A DNA stretch of 64,000 bases from Antilocapra americana (GCA_007570785.1 ML662465.1:4909902-4973901); one strand, 5' to 3'. Shown: positions 26,185 to 37,464, counted from the first letter of the stretch. Program-made: numbers and translations. The notes: generated by a model from the sequence alone, not told the origin.

Positions 26185-26386
26185 CTTCCCTGGTGGCTCA
26201 GATGGTAAAGAACCTGTCTGCAGTGTGGAAGACCTGGGTTCAACCCCTGGGTTGGTAAGACCTCTGGAGAAGGGCATGGCAACTCACTCCAGTATTCTTG
26301 CCTGGAGAATCCCATGGACAGAGAAGCCGGCAGGCTACAGTCCACGGGATCACAAAGAGTCAGACATGACTGAACGACTAAGTACA
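26185..26386 (+). repeat. Bov-tA SINE (younger of a stacked pair)
   Basis: Full Bov-tA with an exact 14-bp target duplication, tacatcctcccagg, at 26171-26184 and 26387-26400. The exact match says it is the more recent of the two insertions at this site. Confidence 0.93.
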
Positions 26387-26400
26387 TACATCCTCCCAGG

Positions 26401-26622
26401 ATTCACAGGTGGCACTACTGGTAAAGAGCCCACTTGCCTAAGTAGGAGAAATAAGAGATGTCAGTTCGATCCCTGGGTCAGGAAGATCCCCTGGAGGAGG
26501 GCATGGCAACCCACTCCAGTATTCCTGCCTGGAGAATCCCATGACAGAGGAGCCTGGTGGGCTACCGTGCATAGGGTTGCAAAGAATCAGACACAACTGA
26601 AGTGACTTAGCATCCTGCATGG
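26401..26622 (+). repeat. Bov-tA SINE (older of a stacked pair)
   Basis: Starts attcacaggtggcactactg. It is flanked on the left by tacatcctcccagg and on the right by a decayed copy, tacagcctccagg, at 26623-26635. It therefore appears to have used the same target site earlier. Confidence 0.88.
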
Positions 26623-26837
26623 TACAGCCTCCAGGCCCCTTCTTCCATTCCCACTGGCTGGAAGATGGTGAGAAGTGGAAGTGACCACCTTGGACCCACT
26701 GGCCCTGCACTTTGTCCCTTTAGATGACATCTGAGAGAAAACCTACCTTCTGTCTTATTCAAGTCACTATATTTGGGGGTTATTTGTTACAGCGGCTTAC
26801 ACGGTTCCCTAACCAACTAACATGCCCTTCCTAACCT

Positions 26838-27065
26838 GGCAGTGCAGTGCAGAAGTTAAAGGTATAGACTTAGGAATACAAACTGTTCTTCTTAGATGTA
26901 TAACTTTGAGCAAGGTATTTAATTTCTTTGTGCTTCACTTCCCTTGTCTGGACGATGAAGAAACTGATAGTGCTGTAAGCTTACAGGACCATTGGGAATA
27001 AATCAATTAACCTATGGAGAGATCTTAGAACTGCCTGGCACACAGTAAGCAGTGAAAGCTTTTGC
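26838..27065 (+). repeat. MIR SINE
   Basis: Sense MIR: gcagaagttaaaggtataga, then aactttgagcaaggtattta, cttcacttcccttgtctgga and actgcctggcacacagtaag. Confidence 0.8.
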
Positions 27066-27559
27066 ACTATTATTATTACATCTTCCATGTGATCCCAACT
27101 ATGCCTCCAACACACACTATGTTTTCTGTACACAGGACTGGTTCATACTCCCAAACAAGCCATGCCCTTCATGACTCTCTGGCTCCACGAGATGTCTGTT
27201 TCCTTCAAGAGATGCTCTAATTAAAAAAATGTCTTCTTCTCTTTCCCAACCCAGCCTGCAAGTTGCTTCCTCCATGAAAAAGTATATTGTAGAAGAGAAG
27301 ACAAGGGACCCAGGTTCCAACCTGAGGCTGATCTGACATTCTAGCTTTTGTCATAAGCTACCCATCTCTTCCCTAATCCATTCATTCATCCATTCACATC
27401 TATTTACTGATGCAAGTGCCCTTCCAAAACGTATTCCAACAGAGATAGAAAATGAGCAAATAAGGAAACAGACACAATAAGTAGAAATTATTTTATGTGC
27501 TATAAAAATAATGAGCATTTTTCCTTAGGAAACTGTTATTTTCAAAATGTAAAAATAAT

Positions 27560-28255
27560 CCTTGTACCTTCTAGGCTGGCTAGCATTTTAGAAAACTGAT
27601 ACTGACAGTACCAAGTGTGATGTGGAGAGAACACAACTGGAACCCTCCTGCAATACTGGGGGAATGTAGAATGTAGAGACACTTTGGAAAGTAGCATGGC
27701 AGTTTCTTATAAAGGTAAACATCCCCTCATCATATATGACGCAGTATTCCCACTCCTAGGTGTGAAATGAATACGTGAATCTACAGAAAAACCTGAAAGT
27801 TTATAATAACCTTATTTATACTATCCAAAGTCTGGAAACAACCTAAGTACTCAACATTTAACATGTGAATCAATACACAATGTGTGGTGTATCCACACAA
27901 TTGAATAATTCCCAGCAATAAGAAGGAATGAACTACTGATACAGGTAAACTTTCTGAATCTCAAAAGCATTAGGGTAAGATAATGATGTCAAGTACATGC
28001 TGTTTAATTCCATTTAAATGACATTCTAAAAAAGGCAAAACTGAAAAAAAAGAAAAAGTGTAGCTATGGGGACAGAAAACAGATCGGTGGTTAAGAAGGA
28101 TCAGAGGAGAAAAGGGAATTGATAACAAATGGACAGAATGTGGGAACTTTTATGAGGTGACTTGAATGAGCTATATTATCAACCATGTGAATTTGACTGT
28201 ACATATGTTTTAAAAAGTGAATTCTGCTGCATGAAAACTCTACTTCAACAAGTCT
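27560..28255 (+). mobile_element. Ancient L1 3' region, sense
   Basis: Diverged L1 order: gatgtggagagaacacaact, then gtatccacacaattgaataa, tgctgtttaattccatttaa, ggggacagaaaacagatcgg and accatgtgaatttgactgta. No usable reading frame. Confidence 0.7.
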
Positions 28256-28779
28256 GCCTAAAATATCCTCCATCCCTGAAGGCTTCTGTTGGCCTGCATC
28301 TTCTTAATGAGCTACAATGTTTCTTTCCCGATTTTTCAAGCCTCTTTGGTCAGGTAGGTGAAGAGGTAACCCTTGCACAGCTCGGAACGGCCCAGGTTAA
28401 GAGGCAGGGTCAGCTCTGCTCTGGCCGTGGGGCCTGCAGAGCTCCAGGATTCAGAAGGACCCCAGCCGTCACCTCTCCTGCTCGAGGACTGAGCTGCTAT
28501 CCCAGTAACATCAGGGCTTGGAAATCACAAAGCAAAAACTACAGTTTCCCAGTTGATGGCTTAACCAGCCATGTTTCCATCCTTGGGCAACGAGACTAAA
28601 AAAAAAATTCATCAGGTTCCCGGAAACAGTCCCAGTGCTCTGTGCCATAAAATGCTTCCCACTGCCTGCCCTGTGTGAATCCACCTTAAAAGGTGAGAAA
28701 TGAGTACCTCAAACCCACTTGTTCATGACCCTCATTGGCCTGAAGGGGGAGCCCAAGGCTTCTCTCACTCCCCTCGCTG

Positions 28780-28968
28780 GCTCAACTCTGCAACTCCATA
28801 GACTGTAGTCCGCGAGGTTCCTCTGTATGGGATTTTCCAGGCAAGAATACTGGAGCAAGTTGCCATTTCCTACTCCAGGGGATCTTCAGGATACAGGCAC
28901 CGAACCCGCGTCTCCTGTGTCTCCAGCACTGGCAAGTGGATTCCTTACCACTGTCCTACCTGGGCTTC
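28780..28968 (-). repeat. Bov-tA SINE, antisense
   Basis: Contains ctccatagactgtagtccgc, aagaatactggagcaagttg, gcaccgaacccgcgtctcct and a diverged ctgtcctacctgggcttc end. Confidence 0.88.
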
Positions 28969-29053
28969 TAAGGAAGACAAGAGCCAGTCTGGTTGGTCAA
29001 ATTCCAGGATGCTGACTGGTCCAGCCTTAGTGGGTGGAGTTTTCATAGGCCTT

Positions 29054-29087
29054 AAAGCCACGCCCACCATTAAGTGGGCGTGGCTTT
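29054..29087. repeat. Perfect 14-bp inverted repeat with CACGCCC boxes
   Basis: The left arm aaagccacgcccac (29054-29067) and right arm gtgggcgtggcttt (29074-29087) are exact reverse complements around a 6-base spacer, cattaa. Each arm holds CCACGCCC, the core site of KLF/SP zinc-finger factors. The element could act as a paired binding site or a cruciform. No protein binding can be shown from sequence alone. Confidence 0.8.
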
Positions 29088-29321
29088 CTCTTTCTCTCTG
29101 GTAGCTCCTTCCTCTCCAAGAGATGTCTGGGTCCTCGTCCCATGGTCTCACCTTAAGAAGGGTGGGCATGAGTGGCCTGGACCAACTCCACTCCAAGTCC
29201 TGGGGCAAGGTCTCTCTCTCCTCTTGGTCCTTTGCTCCCTTCTAGGTTCCCTGATATGCTGACCTTATAGGAGCCAAGAATTAGTTTTGAGGATGTTTTA
29301 ACTGTCCTTAGGCCTACCTCA

Positions 29322-29576
29322 TGCTGAAGCAGAAAACTCCAATACTCTGGCCACCTGATGGGAAGAAATGACTCATTGAAAAAGACCCTGATGCTGGGAA
29401 AGATTGAAGGCGGAAGGAGAAGGGAACGACAGAGGATGAGATGGCTGGATGGCATCACTGACTCCATCGACATGAGTGTGAGCAAGCTCCGGGAGTTGGT
29501 GATGGACAGGAAGCTTGCGTGCTGCAGTCCATGGGGTCCCAAAGAGTCGGGCACGACGGAGCAACTGAACTGACTG
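29322..29576 (+). mobile_element. BovB 3' fragment, sense, with target duplication
   Basis: Starts tgctgaagcagaaaactcca and reads the BovB C-terminal frame (LDGITDSIDMSVSKLREL). It has an exact 12-bp duplication, aggcctacctca, at 29310-29321 and 29577-29588. A deletion near 29505-29520 removes part of the usual text before gctgcagtcc. Confidence 0.93.
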
Positions 29577-29599
29577 AGGCCTACCTCAATAGAAAGAAA

Positions 29600-30081
29600 G
29601 GCGTCCCCAAGGGTCTCAGGAACTCTGCTTGGAGATCTGAGGCCAAACTCCACTAATTATAAAGTTGCTCTTTGCTGGCATTGCACTTTCCTCCACGCAG
29701 ATATCTTAGCGGGGAATCTCAGGGAGAAGGAGTCAAGCATTCCTAACCAGACACTATTGAAAGGAAGAGAAGCTGGGAAACAACAGTGCAGCCTTCAGGC
29801 AGGGTCCTGGTTCAAGGTTACCTGAGACCAGATGAAAGGAGCGTAGGCCCTGCGCACCCTAATCCTATCAGCAGCCCTGTCCTTGAACCATTGCTATAAA
29901 ACTCCTCACCAAACTGTCCTGGGTTGGGACATACAGTTTCAAGGGCAGGAACCTGCTACTGGCCCCCTTTGCCTGGCAAAGCAATGAAGCTATTCTTTTC
30001 TACTTCACCCAAAACCCTGTCTCCAAGGTTCAATTCAGCACTGGTGAACTGGCCTGCTGAGAGGCTAAGCTCTCAGCATCA
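29600..30081 (+). mobile_element. Solo LTR-like element of a ruminant endogenous retrovirus (BTLTR1-like)
   Basis: It looks like U3-R-U5 of a class I-type bovine LTR. There is a TATA box, tataaaa, at 29895-29901, and a variant poly(A) signal, aatgaa, at 29983-29988 after gcctggcaaagc. The end is caaggttcaattcagcactg to a catca terminus. No internal viral genes are present. The left boundary is unclear, and 28970-29309 may belong to it. It runs antisense to PRKCB. The family name is from memory of the U5 text. Confidence 0.6.
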
Positions 30082-30084
30082 CTA

Positions 30085-30300
30085 TCAGTAAAACAGATAA
30101 TTAGTGGGAAGCTGCTCTATAACAGGGAGCCCAGACTAGTGCTCTGTGATGACCTAGAGGGGTGAGATGGGGGTGGGAGGGAGGCTCAAGCGGGAGGGGA
30201 CATATACTTATAGTTGTGACTGATTTGCACTGCAGTACAGCAGAAACCAACACAACACTGTAAAGCAATTATCATCCAATTAAAAAATTTAAAAAAAAAA
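30085..30300 (+). mobile_element. Ruminant L1 3' end, sense, with A-rich tail
   Basis: Contains gctctgtgatgacctagagg, gggagggaggctcaagcggg and taaagcaattatcatccaat, ending in a poly-A stretch. It is the same family as 10871-11845. Confidence 0.9.
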
Positions 30301-30649
30301 CCCTCTCCATCTTAGCAAGTCTCTTCCACAGCAGGAGGTGCCAAGATGCACAAAGAAAGAGAAGGAAGAAGAAAACACAGTGATTGCGAGCTGTCCATAT
30401 GCCCAGTGACAGCCATGTGGAAGGTGTTACTCATTCTCATTTCAGTGATGATGAAAGGAACCCAGTCTAGAGAGAAGGACCTTCTCCAAGGTCAACCAAA
30501 TGGCCCCTGGAAGGCTGGGACTCACCCCAGGTCTGCCCTGCTCCAAAGTGGGGATACAGCAGGGTGTTCTCTCTTTCCTCTGCAAGCCCCAACTTCATTA
30601 ATTGCTTCATCCTTTAGGTCCAGCTAAAACAGCACTTCCTTTTGACTTT

Positions 30650-30785
30650 CCTTTGTTCATTCACCCAGTAAATGTTTTCTGAGAGCAAGGTTCTTCCCAG
30701 GCATTGAAGGTACAACTGTGAGCAAAGGAGACAGTGCCTCCTCTGGTGGAACTTATGTTCTGATGGCAAAGAGAAAGCAAAAGGA
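30650..30785 (+). repeat. L2-like ancient repeat
   Basis: Contains tgttcattcacccagtaaat, cttcccaggcattgaaggta and tggtggaacttatgttctga, the old L2-type 3' pattern. Confidence 0.45.
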
Positions 30786-30812
30786 AATAACTGCCATGCC
30801 CCTCAACCCTTT

Positions 30813-31010
30813 GGGCTTTCCAGGTGGCTCAGATAGTAAAGAATCTGCCTACAGTGGGAGACCAGGGTTTGATCCCTGGGTCGGGAAGATCCCCTGGACG
30901 AGGGCACAGCAATCCCACTCCAGTATTCTTGTCTGGAGAATTCCATGGACAGAGGAGCCTGGCGGGCTACAGTCCATGGGGTTGCAAAGAGTCAGACATG
31001 ACTGAGTGTA
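30813..31010 (+). repeat. Bov-tA SINE
   Basis: Starts gggctttccaggtggctcag, carries ccagggtttgatccctgggt and ends cagacatgactgagtgtata. Confidence 0.92.
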
Positions 31011-31189
31011 TAACATTCACCCCTATCTTTCCCATCTCAGTATTTATACCACTGTGTTGTAGCTGTGTGTTTAACTGTATCTCTTTCATGCCTAGCTACA
31101 TGCGACATGAGGGGATTTTGCTCTCCATGATATCCCAGAGCATATATTGTACTTGACATATAGAAGGTGCTCCATAAATATTTAATGAG

Positions 31190-31390
31190 TGAGAGTTAAC
31201 ATTTATTGAGTGTTTAATTCATGCCAGGAGCCACTTGCAGAGAGTTATCAGACATTGAGTCATTTAATCGTCCTAACACCTCTGTGAAGTTTATACTGCT
31301 TACTACTCCATTTTATAGATGAGGAAATCAAGGGACAGAGAGGTGTAGTGACTTGCCCAGGGCTCCCCAGCCACTGTGAGCACTGCATGG
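31190..31390 (-). repeat. MIR SINE, antisense
   Basis: Reads aacatttattgagtgtttaa, ttttatagatgaggaaatca and gtgacttgcccagggctccc, the reverse complement of MIR. Confidence 0.8.
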
Positions 31391-33104
31391 CACGCACTAG
31401 GTGGCACAGAGTGAGAGGTCAGTGAGCTGTGAGGTAGCAGTGGGCCACAGTCATCGCTATGAAGCAGAGGGAGGCCCTAGATGATGCACATGACCTGCAC
31501 AGTCCTGTGCAAGATGAATTACACCAGACAGGAGAAAGAAAAGCCACTCAGGCAAGATGCAGAGGAAAGTCTGTTTCTTTGTGGTTCATTTAGAGGCTGA
31601 TGGAGGCTCCTCCAGTCTCATTCCCTTGCCTCCACTTTCAGGAGAGCTGAAGCTTGTAGATACCAACTCCACCCATCCCCACTCCCATCCCCAACACCCG
31701 CTCTCATCTCTCAGACCACCCAGAAAACCAGGTCATTTCCTGATTGATTCTGGTCCCTTCCCTCCTTCCACTTGGGAGAGCTTAGAACAAAACCACATGC
31801 CCACAGCTGGGGTCCTTAGGACCTTCAAGGAAAATCATTCAGGGTGCCTGTCTATGTCTGCCCAGGCCCAGGGGACGGGTCTGCACCTGGAGATGATCCT
31901 CCCTCAACCCCAGACATAGGTGACCAGTGGAGAGGTGGATGCTCGGCTCAAGTGTCAGAGGCTGGGCAGTCAGGACACGTGGAGCCGGAGGGCTGAGGTG
32001 GTGATTACTGACAGCAGGCTCCAAGGAGAAAGGAACAAAGACAAAGGCTTCATGACCCCAGGGATGGAGCTCCTCCTTGCAGTCTCCTAGGGGTCTGGCA
32101 TCCTGCCCTCCAGCTCCATCTGACTCTCCTATGTCCTCTAAAATTTCTCCTTCATGCTTAAGCCAACCTAAGCAGGCATCTGCTACCTGCACTGGGAGGA
32201 GGGGAGGGGATGGAATAATTGTCAAGATATTTAAAATTACTTTGGCTCAAGTATGGGCAGTACTGCCCACTGACCTATCAGAATGGACTGCAGGGCCTAG
32301 CTATGCTGGGTGTTAACCCTTTAGTTGCCAGATCATGGCAAGGTAGGGTGGGGAGGAGCTGCTAGGGAAAGAAGTGGATGGGTGGAAGGTGGGAGGGGGA
32401 GGTTCCGAGGGCCCAGCGACTATTTACCAATCAGCAAATAAATACTTCATCATTTTCACAACTGGTCCAGTCATGCTGGTGGATACAGGTTAAATGGCAG
32501 CCCTGCCTTTAGCTGAAGTACATTCCTTTCCCAGCCCCTGAGGCTGCGGCTATTGACCAGGATGAGGTCAGGGATCCAGGTGGCCTCTAAGTCAGAACTC
32601 TCCCCCCAGGTCTGTCTGGATCCCAGTCAAAGATGCAGTGCCCAGCCCTGCCTCCATCCCTTCCCCACCTCGTTCTACAGCCGGCTTCCCCAGCCCAGCC
32701 ACACCGGCTGGACCCCCTCCAGTGTACCTGCAGCCCAACCCCATTCCTGGCCTGGGTCCTTCTTCATGTTCAGAGTTACCATCTGGATGCCAAAGGCTAC
32801 ACCAAGTTTACAAACAAGCTGTATCTGGCCCATATGGAGCTTCTTAAAAATATTTTAAAAATCCTGAAATGTCAGGAAAAAATGTAGATTTCTGGTTCCT
32901 TTTGAAAACTCACAAGTTGGGGCAACGCTGGACACATGGCCCTCTGGGCAGAGCACCCTTTAGATAAAGGATGAGCTTTCTAGTTCTCCACAGTTCCCAT
33001 CACTCTTTTTTGTCTCACACCTTGCCTGCCTCACTCTCTTCCCTTCCCCACCTGGGCCCTGTTTTGGGGTTGGGTTTGTGACTTTTGCCAGACTCCCCAT
33101 CCTC

Positions 33105-33163
33105 TCTCCCTAGGAGTCCACTGACTGGGGTCCTGTCTCCCTAGGAGCCACTGGCTGGGGTCC
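33105..33163. repeat. Two-copy tandem repeat, about 31-bp period
   Basis: tctccctaggagtccactga followed by ctggggtcc (33105-33133) is repeated almost exactly as tctccctaggagccactggc with tggggtcc (33136-33163). It is a local duplication without a known role. Confidence 0.85.
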
Positions 33164-33504
33164 AACCACATGTGGACATAACCTCATACTCCTGAATGAT
33201 GAGTTCATGCAGCTCAGTGCCAAGAGCTTTCAGAAATGGGCTTGAAATTTTTGTATCCCTCCCCCAGCATCACCATTTGACCTCTAGTGCCCCTGGTCAT
33301 CTCTCCCACCCCTAAGAAATCAGGTCCTTACAGGATCCTGGCATGATGCTTCTACCCACTGTTTCATGGCGTTTAGCTTTATCATGCTTCATTTTTTCTA
33401 TCAATCCTAGGCAAACTTGGATTTCCAAGTTTTCTTACATTTCTGATCCTGATGCAAGAGATTGTCAAATAACAACAATAAAATGATAATCAACTACTGT
33501 GACT

Positions 33505-33925
33505 CTCACTGCCACCATGAATTCAGCACTCTGCCAAGCACTGTGCTAAGTAAGGGTTCCATACCACATCATTATTGTTGTGGTTGTTGAGCATCTAAGT
33601 CTTGTCCAACGCTTCATGACCCCATGGACTGCAGCTCACCAGGTTCCTCTGTCCATTGTCCCAAGCAAGAATACTGGAGTCAGTTGCCACTTCCTTCTCC
33701 AGCGGATCTTCCTGACCCAGGGACTGAACCTGTGTCTTTTATGTCTGCTACACTGGTAGGCAGGTTCTTTACCTCTAGCACCACCTGAATATCATATCAT
33801 TAAATTCTCATAAAGGCCAATGGCATAGGAGTTATAATCCTGGTATTCCAGATGACCAAATTGAGGCTTAGAAAAGTAATGTATCCAAGGTCATAAAGCA
33901 AGAAGGAAGAACAGACAGGACTGTA
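33505..33925 (-). repeat. MIR SINE, antisense, split by a Bov-tA
   Basis: The left part has gccaagcactgtgctaagta; the right part (33788-33925) has ccagatgaccaaattgaggc and aatgtatccaaggtcataaa. The SINE at 33580-33787 interrupts it. Confidence 0.75.
33580..33787 (-). repeat. Bov-tA SINE, antisense
   Basis: Antisense order: gcttcatgaccccatggact, aagaatactggagtcagttg, cagggactgaacctgtgtct and tctttacctctagcaccacc. Confidence 0.9.
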
Positions 33926-34569
33926 ATCAAGTTTGTCAGGTTCCAAATATGCAGTAGCAGAGTGGGGACACCTGAGTGTCATCTGGCTGTTCTTCAGCCT
34001 TCCCAGAGGGCCTCCCACCCAACAGGGAGTTACAGATGATGACACTCCTCATCCCACACAAACGCAGCACTGGCCACGGTCAGGTCACTCGGAACTGCCC
34101 ACCCCCACCCCCAAACCGGAGTCTTCACGTGAACACCTACTCCCCAGGACCAAAGAACAGGCCCACCCCAGCTCAGCATCTTCCGTTCATCACCTGACTC
34201 CAGGCTCATGCAGCTATGGATGAAGGAAGCACAGATCAGGAGGAAAACAGAACTTTAAATCTCTAAATCACAACCTCAAATAGCCTCTCAGTCTGAATGG
34301 GCTGAATGGCTTTGTGCACAGGTGGGCTGAAATTTGGCTGAGCTGAAGCAAAGCTGCAGGAATACGGAAGCTGCGTTGAAACACAAAGGTCACGAAAGCC
34401 CACACCACAGCCTCAGTCAGAGGAGAAAGTCAGGGCAGCCTGTAAATTCAGACTGTGTTGTCCCTAGCCCTTTAGAGGCCACAAAAGCCTCGAAGGTATG
34501 TTTCCCAGGAGGTAGACAGGCAAGACGAACCTGGAAGACCCCAGCTGGAAACAGTGTCAGAACAAAAGG

Positions 34570-34755
34570 AAGCTTGCAAGCCTGGGCTCTGGAGTTAACT
34601 GTGAAGCCTCAGGCAAGTGACTTAAGCACTCTGCATCTCCGCCTCCTTGTCCATAAAGCACAGATAAACACAGTACCCACCTCATTGACTGGATGTGATG
34701 ACCAAAACTCCCAGCACAGTGCCTTGCACAAAGGATATACAGACTCTTGAGTGTA
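34570..34755 (+). repeat. MIR SINE
   Basis: Sense MIR: gcctgggctctggagttaac, tcaggcaagtgacttaagca, aacacagtacccacctcatt and cagtgccttgcacaaaggat. Confidence 0.8.
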
Positions 34756-35119
34756 TTATTCCAAAGAGAAAAGATAATCATGGTAACACTTCCCAAACTT
34801 CGGTCTTGAGCTGTCATATTTTTGCATGCCTACATTCTACCTATAAAATTATTTATCAATACTTGGCACTGTTTTTTCACTCAGCATCCCACTTTTACCT
34901 ATTTTAAAAACCTATTTTAACCTATTTTAAAATAAAAGTAAGCATGTGAACTTATGGGATCGGTGTGCAAATAACGTTTTTTTCTAACACACCTTAAAAA
35001 TGAAATAGACAATGCTTACAATGAAATGTTAAGATGTTCATCCCATCGGACTGCATTAACAAGCTGTGGAAACACAGACATACATATGTGCAGTGAGTAG
35101 GCTGATCGGCATAACCCTG

Positions 35120-35580
35120 TGGGGGAAAATGGGCATGTATATCAAAAGTCCAAATGCTTCTGCCTTTTTGACCCAGCCGTCCCACTTCTGGGAACTGATC
35201 CTAGAGATAAACTCACATGCATAGGAAATTTTATATACACATGGTTGTTCACTACAGCATCGTTTATAATAGTGAAAGATTTTAAATGAGCCAAATGTCA
35301 TAGGGATGGAGATACTCAAATCAATCTTACTGCAGTTACACAGTGGACTACCATTCAGGTATGAAAATGAAGTTTTCTGCACTAAAGTGGAAAAAATCTT
35401 AAGGGTATATTTTTAAGTGAAGTTGAAAAAGAAAAAAAAAAAAAGCAGAACCCAAGGTGCAGAACTATGCTGCAGGCAACCTTTGGGTTGAGAAAGTGAG
35501 ATAGGATAAGAAAATGTATTTTAAATCACTCAGACCTGCAAAAACAAATGCTAGAAGGAGAGGCTGTAATAGAAGTTAAT
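35120..35580 (+). mobile_element. Ancient L1 3' region, sense
   Basis: Contains tgacccagccgtcccacttc, acagcatcgtttataatagt and ttacacagtggactaccatt, then an A-rich stretch. It is diverged and has no open frame of note. Confidence 0.7.
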
Positions 35581-35699
35581 AAAAAAGTGTTTCTTTAGGA
35601 AGGCAGGAGGGAACAAAGTGGAAAGGAATACGACTTTTCCTTATATAGCTCTGTAGAGTTTTGATGACAGTAGAATATTTTCGTGTTTATCTGATACCA

Positions 35700-36170
35700 C
35701 GAAACTCCCACAGCACGTACCAGCCCGCTGGGTAACCCAACAGCATCGCCATGTCCCAAACTGCAAACAAAATGCCGAGAATTCCCGAGAGACAAAGAGG
35801 CAGGGAAACCTTAATTAGGATGATGTGGACTGAGATTTTGTGCACATAAAATGCATAGAATGTTGGAAGCTGTAATTACACAGTTGAAAGGGGGCCACTG
35901 TAATTTGGTGAAGATCTTTCATTGTGTTCCCGGAGAGCAGAGTGAATAGTGCTGATGAGCTGTGTGGATGCTCCAGTGCCTGCGGGAGGGTGTGATACCC
36001 ACGCCTGCTACGACCCCCGTCCCTTGGGCAAATAAGTAATTGTTCCATTTAAAGACAAGCTTCCGCTGTGTCAACTTCAGCAGGATTTTAAATATGATTT
36101 CCTGGGTTACAATCTGCACTGGAGTTAGTGTCAACATTGGGGGTTAATTAATAGCCACATTCAAATTTAA
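35700..36170. promoter_or_regulatory. Repeat-free block with homeodomain-like motifs (candidate conserved element)
   Basis: No repeat family is recognisable. Several TAATTA or ATTA-type motifs stand close together: ctgtaattacacag near 35869, actgtaatttggtg near 35898, taattgttcc near 36036 and ttaattaatag near 36142. The text is of mixed composition, unlike the decayed L1 on either side. This is the kind of block that often proves conserved across mammals, but conservation cannot be tested here. Confidence 0.3.
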
Positions 36171-36179
36171 GACCAGCTC

Positions 36180-36340
36180 TTGCAGTTATTAGCTTCTAGA
36201 CTACAGGGCAAATTATTTAACTCTTTCAAGTTTTAGTTTCTACATCTAAAAATTGGATACTAATGATAATTACTGCCTAAGTTGATGGGAGAGCTCAATG
36301 CATTACTGCCTGAAAACTGCCTAAATAGTCACTGGTGGAA
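36180..36340 (+). repeat. MIR SINE
   Basis: Sense MIR, diverged: cagttattagcttctagact, ggcaaattatttaactcttt, tacatctaaaaattggatac. Confidence 0.7.
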
Positions 36341-36593
36341 GAAAATATTTTTAAATGTTCACTGTTATTCATTTTCTGTCCACAGCCTTTGTCCATGTTT
36401 AAATTCAAGTTTGCTTCTTTCTAAATGATTTGTAACAAGCTTCCTATACAACTTAAAGAACATTACCCACTCACCTATGATATACATAGTAAATATTTTC
36501 CCAGTTTTTCACTTGCCTTTTAAATTTTGTTGATCTTTCTTTCAATATCTTAGTACCGCACGTGTGTGTGTGCGCATGTGTTTTTTAGTATTT

Positions 36594-36768
36594 ATTTTTA
36601 TTTTATTTGGCCGTGTTGGGTTTTAGCCTGTAGCACGTGGAATCTTTAGCTGCAGCATGCAAACTCTTGGTTGAGGCATGTGGGATCTAGTTCCCTGACC
36701 AGGGATCAAACATGGGCCTTCTGCATTATGAGCACAGAGCCTTAGCCACTAGACCACCAGGGAAGTCC
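36594..36768 (-). repeat. CHR-type SINE, antisense
   Basis: Reads attttatttggccgtgttgg, then tagttccctgaccagggatc, then ccactagaccaccagggaag. It is followed directly by a Bov-tA. Confidence 0.88.
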
Positions 36769-36769
36769 A

Positions 36770-36986
36770 TGTGTGAGTGTGCATGCTCAGTTGTGTCTGA
36801 CTCTTTGAGATCCCATGGACTGTAGCTCACCAGGCTCCTCTGTCCATGGGATGTCCCAGGCAAGAATACTGGAGTGGGTTACCATTTCCTTCTCCAGGGG
36901 ATCTTCCTGACCCAGGAATCGAACTTGCATCTCTTATGTCTCCCGTATTTATAGGCAGGTTCTTTACTACTAGTGCCACCTGGGAA
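36770..36986 (-). repeat. Bov-tA SINE, antisense
   Basis: Contains gctcagttgtgtctgactct, aagaatactggagtgggtta, caggaatcgaacttgcatct and ctagtgccacctggga. Confidence 0.92.
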
Positions 36987-36989
36987 TGA

Positions 36990-37185
36990 TCCACTTACTC
37001 ACCAACTATTTGTTGAGTGCCTGGTATGTGTCAGAAGCTGGATGAACAAAATCAAACACAGGGTCTGCCCTGATGGGCTGCCAGCCTAGCTGGGAGGAGA
37101 TAGTAAAAAGGTACAAACAAATGCACACTTCTGAGTGCCGTGCAAGAGAAGCTCAAAGTGCTTAAAGAGTTTATGGTGAGGGATT
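36990..37185 (+). repeat. L2-like ancient repeat
   Basis: Contains caactatttgttgagtgcct, ggtatgtgtcagaagctgga and ctgggaggagatagtaaaaa. Matches the L2-type 3' end by pattern only. Confidence 0.5.
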
Positions 37186-37464
37186 CCATCATCAGATCTG
37201 GGAGGCTTCCCCGTGGAGGTGAAGTCCGAGCTAACATCTGAAGGACAGGGGGTGGAACCTGGACCTGGGGCACTTGACAGGACTCTGCACCCTCTGGGGG
37301 GTACCATTCAGCTGCAGGCAGACCGGGCTGATCCACCCCTCTGTCCCCTGCCTGGCTCCAAGCTCTGCCTCAGCCCCTATGCCCTGTTTTCAGCTAGGAT
37401 CCCTCAGCTGTGAGACCCCAGACCCCATGAGAGGGGACTTAGTAGACAACTTGTAAGCCAGATT

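Larger units (their letters stand above)
26010..26820 (+). repeat. Old interspersed repeat, class uncertain, split by two SINEs
   Basis: The left part (26010-26170) has tcccagtctcccttgcaact. The right part (26636-26820) ends with aagtcactatatttgggggt, tatttgttacagcggcttac and accaactaac. The ending resembles an old LTR or DNA transposon terminus, but I cannot name the family. Confidence 0.4.

Noticed and set aside
25910..26605. 231-codon plus-strand open frame
   Set aside because: More than half of it is two Bov-tA SINEs read through in one frame.
29600..30081. A complete endogenous retrovirus
   Set aside because: Only an LTR-like segment is visible. No gag, pol or env sequence and no second LTR are present.
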